The notes under the pieces are model-generated. The model worked only from the letters and a program-made list of their open reading frames with translations, was not told the DNA's origin and did not search any database. Below, in pieces: positions 16,724 to 23,483 of a DNA stretch of 64,000 bases. The DNA lies in contig CAXBMB010000009.1 in the NCBI GenBank assembly GCA_963976695.1, positions 1 through 64,000 of the forward strand, read 5' to 3'. Made by a program: the position numbers and the translations under genes. Numbering within the stretch: the first letter of the stretch is position 1; the number at the start of each line of letters is the position of its first letter. The DNA comes from CAXBMB01 sp963976695. Its GTDB lineage: Bacteria > Pseudomonadota > Alphaproteobacteria > Kiloniellales > DSM-21159.

Positions 16724-18280
16724 ATGAGCAATCAACCGCAGCACTATCAACCGGGATATCATGCCGAGCACAGGCCCGATGCGCTGGCTTTTCGTATGTG
16801 CGCGACCGGTGAAAGCGTGACCTTCGCCCAGTTGGAAGCGCGGGCAAATCAGGGGGCGCACCTGCTGCGCTCAGCCGGGATCGGCGTGGGCGATCACATC
16901 GTCATCCTAATGGAGAACCGGCGGGAATTTCTGGAAATCTGTTTCGCGGCAGACCGGGCGGGCATTTACTACACCACGGTCAGCACCCATCTTACGCTGG
17001 AGGAAATCGGGTATATCGTGCGTGATTGCGACGCGCGCATCGTAATCAGTTCCGACACGTTCGCCGACACCTTGCAGGCGCTGCGTCCGCAACTCGGCGA
17101 CGCCTGCCGGGTTTTTATGCTGGGGGCGGCCTTGGCGGGCTGCGCCGACTGGAACGCGGCCCTGGTAGGCCTTCCTGAAACGCCCATCGCGGATGAGGCG
17201 CAGGGACTGGATATGCTCTATTCCTCCGGCACCACGGGACGGCCCAAGGGCATCAAGTGGCCGCTGACCGGCGACAGGCCGGGCAGCCGGACCATGCTGA
17301 TCGACCTTCTAACGACGCTCTTTGGATATGACGACCAGACCCGATACCTTTGCCCCGCGCCGCTTTATCACGCGGCGCCGCTGCGACACACCATGGTGAC
17401 GATCAAGATGGGCGGCAGCGCCTTCATCATGTCGAAATTCGACCCGCTGGCAGCGTTGGCTCTGATCGAAGCTGAAAAGATCACCCACAGCCAATGGGTG
17501 CCGACGATGTTCGTGCGGCTGCTTAAGCTGCCGGAAAAAGATCGCGGCCGCTTTGACCTGTCCTCGATGAAACTGGCGGTTCACGCCGCGGCCCCTTGCC
17601 CGGTGGACGTAAAGCACCAGATGATCAAATGGTGGGGGCCGATCATCGAGGAATATTACGCAGGCACTGAGAACAATGGTTTCACGTCGATCACCACGGC
17701 CGAGTGGTTGGATCACGAAGGGTCTGTCGGGCGGGCGAAGCTGGGCGTGCTGCACATCTGCGACAAGACCGGCAAAGAAGTTTCCGGCCAGCAAGAAGGT
17801 GAAGTCTATTTCGAGAACGGCCATCAGTTCGCCTATCACAACGACCCCGAAAAAACCAAAGCCTGCACCAATGATCGGGGCTGGACCACCCTGGGCGATA
17901 TCGGCCGGTTGGATGCTGACGGCTACCTTTATCTGACCGACCGCAAATCCTTCGTGATCATCTCGGGCGGGGTGAATATTTACCCGCAAGAAACCGAAAA
18001 TGTGCTGCTTCGGCACCCATCGGTGATGGATGTCGCGGTCATTGGCGTGCCGAATGAAGAGTTTGGCGAAGAAGTGAAGGCGGTGGTGCAACTGGTGGCC
18101 GAACAGACGGCTTCGCCGGATCTGGAGGCCGATTTGATCGCCTTCTGCCGTGCGCAGCTGTCGGCAATCAAGTGTCCCAGAAGCGTTGAGTTTCGCGACA
18201 CCTTGCCCAGAGCGGCCACCGGCAAGCTCTATAAGCGGCGGCTGCGCGACGAATATTGGCCCAAGCCGTCGTCAGCCTAA
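16724..18280 (+). CDS. AMP-forming acyl-CoA synthetase/ligase
   Basis: A 518-residue member of the ANL superfamily that activates a carboxylic acid with ATP and CoA. The A3 phosphate loop is YSSGTTGRPKGIKW, the A5 motif YYAGTENNG, and the A8 hinge DRKSFVIISGGVNIYPQETE. The C-terminal catalytic lysine is in ATGKLYKRRLR. It starts 4 bp after the dehydrogenase stop and is the last gene of the LIV-transporter operon. Overall shape resembles medium-chain, carnitine or bile-acid type CoA ligases; I cannot choose between them. The genes downstream are decayed fragments. Confidence 0.9.
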   Translation: MSNQPQHYQPGYHAEHRPDALAFRMCATGESVTFAQLEARANQGAHLLRSAGIGVGDHIVILMENRREFLEICFAADRAGIYYTTVSTHLTLEEIGYIVRDCDARIVISSDTFADTLQALRPQLGDACRVFMLGAALAGCADWNAALVGLPETPIADEAQGLDMLYSSGTTGRPKGIKWPLTGDRPGSRTMLIDLLTTLFGYDDQTRYLCPAPLYHAAPLRHTMVTIKMGGSAFIMSKFDPLAALALIEAEKITHSQWVPTMFVRLLKLPEKDRGRFDLSSMKLAVHAAAPCPVDVKHQMIKWWGPIIEEYYAGTENNGFTSITTAEWLDHEGSVGRAKLGVLHICDKTGKEVSGQQEGEVYFENGHQFAYHNDPEKTKACTNDRGWTTLGDIGRLDADGYLYLTDRKSFVIISGGVNIYPQETENVLLRHPSVMDVAVIGVPNEEFGEEVKAVVQLVAEQTASPDLEADLIAFCRAQLSAIKCPRSVEFRDTLPRAATGKLYKRRLRDEYWPKPSSA

Positions 18281-18525
18281 CGGATCCCAGCAGTCCGCGC
18301 GCAAAGTGACCTGCGCGCCGCGGCGGCGTGGGTGGTGGCAGGTATAGGCGCTGTGTGGCGTGGGCTGCGACAGCTTGGGAGCCTGGGCCCGACAGTCGGC
18401 CTGAACGTAGCGGCAGCGGGTGTGGAACTCACAGCCCTGCGGGCGGTTGCGCGGGCTGGGTATTTCGCCGTCCAGCGCGATAATACGGTTGCGCGCCGCG
18501 TCGGGGTCGTCGGGATCTTCCCGAA
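18272..18525 (-). pseudogene. 3' fragment of an oligopeptide/dipeptide ABC transporter ATP-binding protein
   Basis: Read on the minus strand, the frame REDPDDPDAARNRIIALDGE, then IPSPRNRPQGCEFHTRCRYV, then QADCRAQAPKLSQ and HSAYTCHHP matches the C-terminal oligo_HPY extension of DppD/DppF/OppD/OppF ATPases, including the Cys pattern. Only about 80 codons remain. The ATPase domain is missing upstream, where the IS256-type remnant begins. The stop codon overlaps the 3' end of the convergent acyl-CoA ligase gene. Confidence 0.7.
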
Positions 18526-18607
18526 CGAGGCCTCCATCATGCGCCTGATCGGGGCCAGCCCCGGCAGTGGCTCATGGCGCCAGCGTCAAATGAATTTCCA
18601 GACCTGA
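18503..18607 (+). pseudogene. IS256 (mutator)-family transposase C-terminal remnant
   Basis: On the plus strand, GVVGIFPNEASIMRLIGA matches the characteristic C-terminal segment of IS256-family transposases (VVGIFPNEASI.RLIGA). The protein then ends abnormally after 17 unrelated residues. No upstream catalytic DDE part remains. Two copies of an (a/g)TTACACCACC motif follow (about 18608-18618 and 18677-18687), which may be the decayed right end of the element. Confidence 0.6.
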
Positions 18608-18696
18608 AGTTACACCACCCCCCATTCTCAGCATAACAACAAAGGCCGCCTGACCATGCCCTCAGGCCATCTCAGAAATTACACCACCTTGACGGG

Positions 18697-19023
18697 GTGG
18701 CCTTTCATCTGGGCCACCGGATTCATATCGTCGAATATGAACGGCTCAACGCCAGCTCCATCACCCAGTTGATGCTTTACCCCTCCTACACCTCATGGCC
18801 GGGCTATCTGCACGGCATGCAGACCGGCGGCTCGATGAAGCGGGGGCGCAAACCGGCGGCGTCGGCGGTGCTGTTGGAATACCTGGGCGAGAAGATCGAT
18901 TATCGCCGCGCGTTGGCGCGCTGTGGGATGTTCGACCCCGCCGAGATCAGCGACTGGGTCAAACGCCTGATCCACAATCGCATGGGTCCCGACGATTGGG
19001 TGTTCGAGATCGAAGAACTTTAG
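18697..19023 (+). pseudogene. Unrecognised 3' gene fragment next to an IS scar
   Basis: An open frame of about 108 codons with protein-like composition: HRIHIVEYERLNASSITQLM, YPSYTSWPGYLHGMQ, EYLGEKIDYRRALARCGMF, and a C-terminus ending in DWVFEIEEL. I do not recognise the family. It begins directly at the presumed end of the IS256 remnant with no ribosome-binding site or good start codon (a GTG at 18697). It therefore looks like the surviving 3' end of a gene cut by the element rather than a complete small gene. Confidence 0.45.
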
Positions 19024-19157
19024 AGACGGATCGCGGTGGTCGCCGGCGGTCGGCGGTCTGTCTGAGCAAGATCGACCCACTTATTGCGCGGGCTCGGCTT
19101 GAGTGCGCCGCCCGCCCTTCAGCACGAAAATGGGGCCGCGGAATCACGCGGCGACCA

Positions 19158-20417
19158 TCACCGCGCCGCCCGCTCTGCCACCGGGGGAAAGAAGCGGTCG
19201 CTGCGCCATCCGCTGCTCTTGTCATGGGTCATGGCGGCGCCGTGGACTGCGCCGCGCACCGTCTGGTTGTGTGGGGTTGTTGTTCCGGCGGCGGCAAATC
19301 TCTGTCGGCCGCCCGGTTGGGCGGGGTCGCGATGGGCCGGCGACGCGCCAAGCTGCGCCGCCATCGCCGACGCGGCGGTGATGCCCGGCACGATCGAAAC
19401 CGCGATGCCGGCGTCGTTCAGGCGCGCAATTTCTTCGCCGGCGCGCCCGAATATCGTCGGATCGCCGCGGGTCAAGCGAACGACATTCTTGCCGGCCTTG
19501 GCCAGGCACAGCATCATTTGGCCGCCGTCTTGCGGCGCGCCGCCTGTCCCGCCGCTAGATGGTTTGACCCGCAGGCGCGCGGCTTCGCGGCGCGCAAGTT
19601 CCAGCACGTCATCGCCGATGAGATCATCAAACAGGATCACATCCGCCGCCTGCAGCGCGCGGACCGCCTTGAGGGTCAGCAATTCCGCCGCGCCCGGGCC
19701 CGCGCCGACCAGTGTCACCTTGCCCGCGCCCACGCTCACGCCCTTGCCCTTGTCCTTGTCCTGGCCGCTCTGTGACGCGGCGGCGATGCGCGCACTTTCC
19801 AGCAGCAGGTCTTCGGCCGCGGCGGCCTTGGCGGCGGGACCGAAGGCGCGGTCGACAAACTTTTCCCAAAAAGCGCGCCGCTGCGGACCGGGCGCCAGCC
19901 TTTCGCTCACCCGGGCGCGAATGTCCTGGGCCACCTGGGCCCAGGTGGCCAGCGACGGCGCGATCACTGTTTCGATCCGTCGACGTATGGCCTGCCCCAA
20001 AATCGGTGCGCCGCCGTCGGTGGATATGCCGATCACCGCGGGCGAGCGATTGACGATGGCGCCAAACTGAAATTGGCAAAACGCCGGCCTGTCGATGACA
20101 TTGACCGCAACGCCGGCGGCGCGCGCGGCGCGATAAAACCGCTGGCCCTCGTCTTCGGTTTCGGCGTCGCAAAGGGCGATTTGCTTGTCGGCGAAACTGT
20201 CGGCGGCCCATGGCCGTTGGTGCCAGCAATAGGCCCCCGGTCGCGCCGCCAGCAACCGGGCAAATCCTTGGCCCAGTTCCACGGCGTAGACGTGCACCTC
20301 GGCGCCGGCGGCGGCCAGCAGTTCAGCCTTCCAAGCCGCCGCATCGCTGCCGCCGGCAACCAGCGCCTTTTTATTGGTCAGCTTGTAGAACACCGGCAAG
20401 GTGGCCAGCGCGCCCAT
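19158..20417 (-). CDS. cysG: Siroheme synthase (CysG type), C-terminally damaged
   Basis: A bifunctional siroheme enzyme. Residues 1 to about 215 are the precorrin-2 dehydrogenase/ferrochelatase part (FYKLTNKKALVAGGSDAAAW, VNVIDRPAFCQFQFGAIVNR, GISTDGGAPILGQAIR). The uroporphyrinogen-III methyltransferase part begins near residue 230 (VTLVGAGPGAAELLTLKAVR, LTRGDPTIFGRAGEEI, IVPGITAASAMAAQL). After the conserved HRD near residue 360, similarity to the family is lost. The usual roughly 90-residue end, with its TGH and VYM segments, is replaced by about 60 unrelated residues. The ATG at 20417 is the only plausible start and lies one base from a perfect palindrome. It is the last gene of the nitrate operon, 79 bp after nasA, and supplies the NirB cofactor if still active. 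Confidence 0.8.
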   Translation of the reverse strand: MGALATLPVFYKLTNKKALVAGGSDAAAWKAELLAAAGAEVHVYAVELGQGFARLLAARPGAYCWHQRPWAADSFADKQIALCDAETEDEGQRFYRAARAAGVAVNVIDRPAFCQFQFGAIVNRSPAVIGISTDGGAPILGQAIRRRIETVIAPSLATWAQVAQDIRARVSERLAPGPQRRAFWEKFVDRAFGPAAKAAAAEDLLLESARIAAASQSGQDKDKGKGVSVGAGKVTLVGAGPGAAELLTLKAVRALQAADVILFDDLIGDDVLELARREAARLRVKPSSGGTGGAPQDGGQMMLCLAKAGKNVVRLTRGDPTIFGRAGEEIARLNDAGIAVSIVPGITAASAMAAQLGASPAHRDPAQPGGRQRFAAAGTTTPHNQTVRGAVHGAAMTHDKSSGWRSDRFFPPVAERAAR

Positions 20418-20418
20418 C

Positions 20419-20446
20419 CGCGTACAAGTACGCGTACTTGTACGCG
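20419..20446. repeat. Perfect 28-bp palindrome just before the cysG start
   Basis: The left arm CGCGTACAAGTACG is followed directly by its exact reverse complement, with no spacer. It occupies the place where the ribosome-binding site of cysG should be, and no Shine-Dalgarno-like sequence is visible there. In mRNA it would fold into a hairpin that could limit cysG translation or protect the upstream message. As DNA it could be a protein-binding site. Its role is unknown. Confidence 0.85.
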
Positions 20447-20496
20447 TGTCCGTTCGGGCGTGCGAAGACGATGAAGACGGGGCGTCGCGCGGGGGT

Positions 20497-23154
20497 TCAC
20501 TCCGCCGCGATGATCTGCTGCTCATGGATGATCCCTCTGATTTCCGCCTTGCATGAACCGCAATTGCTGCCCGCGGTGGTTCGCCGGGTGACCGCGTCGA
20601 TGCTGGCGCAACCGGCGCGAACCGCGCCGAGAATGTCATTGATGCCGACATTCATGCAGGAACAGACGATGGCGCCACGGTCGGGCATGTCGTTGGCCGG
20701 ACGCGCGGCGACAACCCGCCAGCGGGCGCGTAGATCGCTAAAGTCCTGTTGAAGCTGTTCCGCCGCCCAACTGCGCGACAGGGCAAGCGGCGTCTCGGAC
20801 AGGTAGACCACACCGGTCAGGTCATGCCCGTCAAAGGCTGCAATCCGCGTCAATCCGGCGGTTTTATCGTGAAAGCAAAGCAGCGGCGCATCCGTCGGCC
20901 GGCCCAGCAACGCGCAGGCCAGGGCTTCCGGATCGTCAACCGGCGCGGCACGGGCAAATTCGAGCCGCCAGCCACCCTGGGCTTTTGCGGCGCTCCAATA
21001 GTCCAGGCCGGCGGTATCGGGGCGCTGGCGGGCGACCGCGAAACCATGGAGCTCGGCGTCGTAGCGCGCCAGCGCCACCCGGCTGCTTTTGAGCGCGGGC
21101 TGCCCGGAAACCGGATCGGTGTCCGGCGCCACCAGCCGGTCAACGCGCGCGCTGGCCGTCAGCTGGTCGGTCCAGTGCAGCGGCACGAACACCTGGCCGG
21201 ACGGTTGCCGTTTGCTGAGTGCCGCCCGCACGATGATCTCGCCGCGACGGTTTCCGACCCGCACAAGGTCCGCGTTCGCGATCCCGAGCGATACCGCGTC
21301 CGCCGGATTGAGTTCCACAAACGGTTCGGCGATATGGGCCGACAGTCGCGCGCTTCTCGCCGTTTGCGTCATCGTATGCCAGTGGTCGCGGATCCGTCCG
21401 GTGTTCAACACAAAAGGATGTAAGCTGGATGTGGCGGCGCGCGGTTTGGAGGTAACGGGCACGATGCGCGCCTTGCCGTCGGCGGTGAAAAAACCGCCAT
21501 TGGCGAAAAAGCGTGCGCCGCTGTTGCCGGTTTTGCGCGCCGGCAGGGGCCATTGAAACGGCGCCAGGGCCTGGTAGCCGTCGGCGTCGATGGCGGCGTG
21601 GGCGCCAATGTCGAGGGCGCGGGCGCCGTTGTTTTCGAAGGCGGTTTGGGCCGCATATTCACGGAAAATCGCCGCCGCGTTCGGGTAGTCGAAGGCCGCC
21701 GCATACCCCATGCGCTTGCCAACTTCCGCCAACTGCCACCAATCGGCCCGGGCCTGGCCGGGGGCGGGCAAGAAGGCGCGCTGCCGGGAAATGCGGCGCT
21801 CCGAATTGGTCACGGTGCCGCTCTTTTCACCCCAGCCGAGCGACGGCAGCTTTACCGTGGCATGGCGCAGCGTATCCGTCTCGGCCATGATGTCGGAGAC
21901 CACAACAAACGGGCAGGCCTGGATCGCCGCTTCGACCGCGCCGGCATCCGGCATGGAATCCACCGGATTGGTCGCCATGATCCAGATGGCTTTTATGCGG
22001 CCGTCGCCCAGCGCCGCAAACATATCGACGGCCTTCAGGCCCGGTTTTTCGGCGATGGTCGGCGCGTTCCAGAACCGCCGAACGCGGTCGCGGTGGCGCG
22101 GGTCGTCGATGTCCATGTGCGCGGCCAGCGTGTTGGCCAGGCCGCCGACTTCGCGCCCGCCCATGGCGTTTGGCTGACCGGTAATCGAAAAGGGCCCCAT
22201 GCCGGGCTTGCCGATGCGCCCGCTCGCCAGATGGCAATTGATGATGGCGTTGACCTTGTCGGTGCCGACCGTCGATTGGTTGACGCCCTGGCTGTAGAGC
22301 GTGACAACTTTTTCGCGACCCGACCACAGCGCGTAAAAGGCGTCGATCTCTGCGCGCGACAGACCGGTTTGACCGATCAGGTCGGCGCGGCGCGTGCCGC
22401 GTGCGGCCTGCAGCGCGGCGTCAAAGCCCTTGGTGTGGCGACGGAGATAGTCGCGGTCGAGATGGCCATTGTCCGCCAGATAAGCGAGCAGGCCGTTGAA
22501 CAAGGCCACATCGCCGTCCGGCGCGATGGCCAGATGCCTGTCGGCAAGATCAGCGGTCATGGTGCGGCGCGGATCGACAAGAATCACGCGCATGTGCGGG
22601 CGTTCGGCCTTGGCGGCGGCGAGGCGTTGATAGATCACCGGGTGGCACCACGCCAGGTTGGAGCCGACCAGGACGACCACATCGGCCAGTTCGAGATCCT
22701 GATAGACGCCGGGCATGGTGTCGGTGCCAAAGGCGCGGCGGTGACCGGCCACCGAAGAGGCCATGCAGAGCCGCGAGTTGGTGTCGATATTGGCGGCGCC
22801 GATGAAGCCCTTCATCAGCTTGTTGGCGACATAGTAGTCTTCCGTCAGCAACTGGCCGGAGACATAAAACGCCACGCTGTCCGGTCCGTGTTCGGCAATT
22901 GTCTTGCTGAAGGTGTCGGCCGCCAGATCGAGCGCGCGGTTCCACGACGTTCGTTGCCCCTTGACCTCCGGATAGAGCAGACGGCCGTCCAGATCGACGG
23001 TTTCGCCCAACGCCGAGCCTTTCGAACAGAGGCGGCCGAAATTGGCGGGATGGTCCGCGTCGCCCTTGATCTCGACGCTTCCGTCGGGTTTGGGGGTTGC
23101 AAGGACACCGCATCCGACGCCGCAATAGGGGCAGGTGGTTTTGATCGCTTTCAC
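20497..23154 (-). CDS. nasA: Assimilatory nitrate reductase catalytic subunit
   Basis: An 885-residue cytoplasmic molybdoenzyme reducing nitrate to nitrite. The N-terminal [4Fe-4S] ligands are Cys8, Cys11, Cys15 and Cys43. Cys130 in NSRLCMASSVAG aligns with the molybdenum-ligating cysteine of NapA-type enzymes. Mo-bis-MGD binding segments follow (YSQGVNQSTVGTDKVNAIIN, GMGPFSITGQPNAMGGREVG). The C-terminal 50 residues form a BFD-like [2Fe-2S] domain (CSCMNVGINDIL, SNCGSCKAEIRG), typical of NADH-linked assimilatory enzymes. The start overlaps nirD by four bases (ATGA), so translation is coupled. Confidence 0.95.
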   Translation of the reverse strand: MKAIKTTCPYCGVGCGVLATPKPDGSVEIKGDADHPANFGRLCSKGSALGETVDLDGRLLYPEVKGQRTSWNRALDLAADTFSKTIAEHGPDSVAFYVSGQLLTEDYYVANKLMKGFIGAANIDTNSRLCMASSVAGHRRAFGTDTMPGVYQDLELADVVVLVGSNLAWCHPVIYQRLAAAKAERPHMRVILVDPRRTMTADLADRHLAIAPDGDVALFNGLLAYLADNGHLDRDYLRRHTKGFDAALQAARGTRRADLIGQTGLSRAEIDAFYALWSGREKVVTLYSQGVNQSTVGTDKVNAIINCHLASGRIGKPGMGPFSITGQPNAMGGREVGGLANTLAAHMDIDDPRHRDRVRRFWNAPTIAEKPGLKAVDMFAALGDGRIKAIWIMATNPVDSMPDAGAVEAAIQACPFVVVSDIMAETDTLRHATVKLPSLGWGEKSGTVTNSERRISRQRAFLPAPGQARADWWQLAEVGKRMGYAAAFDYPNAAAIFREYAAQTAFENNGARALDIGAHAAIDADGYQALAPFQWPLPARKTGNSGARFFANGGFFTADGKARIVPVTSKPRAATSSLHPFVLNTGRIRDHWHTMTQTARSARLSAHIAEPFVELNPADAVSLGIANADLVRVGNRRGEIIVRAALSKRQPSGQVFVPLHWTDQLTASARVDRLVAPDTDPVSGQPALKSSRVALARYDAELHGFAVARQRPDTAGLDYWSAAKAQGGWRLEFARAAPVDDPEALACALLGRPTDAPLLCFHDKTAGLTRIAAFDGHDLTGVVYLSETPLALSRSWAAEQLQQDFSDLRARWRVVAARPANDMPDRGAIVCSCMNVGINDILGAVRAGCASIDAVTRRTTAGSNCGSCKAEIRGIIHEQQIIAAE

Positions 23155-23483
23155 CGGCTTGGCCCCAGTTCCAGCAAAACGGTGTCGCCCTCCAGTCTGA
23201 CGGGAAAGGCCGCCGTCGCGCCGTCATCGGCGCCCTGGGCGCGGCCGGTTTCGAGGTTGATTACCCAGTTATGGAGCGGACAGGTCACGCAGCCGTCATG
23301 GACGATCCCCTGGGAGAGCGGGGCTTTGTTATGCGGGCATTTGTCTTCTAGCGCATAGATCCGATCATCGACGGTGCGAAAGACCGCGATGGTCATGTCG
23401 CCGTTCTTGACGCAGCGCGCGCCGCGTCGCGGAATATCATCGATGGTGCCAACGGCGACCCAGTTTGCCGTAACCGTGCTCAT
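23151..23483 (-). CDS. nirD: Nitrite reductase small subunit with Rieske motif
   Basis: A 110-residue partner of NirB. It keeps a complete Rieske-type [2Fe-2S] pattern, Cys49-x-His51 (CPHNKAPLSQG) and Cys68-x2-His71 (CVTCPLHNWVIN). Some NirD proteins, including that of E. coli, have lost these ligands. A soluble Rieske-type electron carrier or structural subunit is expected. It overlaps both nirB and nasA by four bases. Confidence 0.92.
   Translation of the reverse strand: MSTVTANWVAVGTIDDIPRRGARCVKNGDMTIAVFRTVDDRIYALEDKCPHNKAPLSQGIVHDGCVTCPLHNWVINLETGRAQGADDGATAAFPVRLEGDTVLLELGPSR

Noticed and set aside
18277..18540. Minus-strand frame of 87 codons starting with MMEASFGKIP
   Set aside because: It is the wrong frame; the neighbouring minus frame gives the clear oligo_HPY ABC-transporter tail.
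21553..23358. 601-codon plus-strand open frame opposite nasA
   Set aside because: Exact antisense of the nitrate reductase codons; composition is that of a shadow frame.
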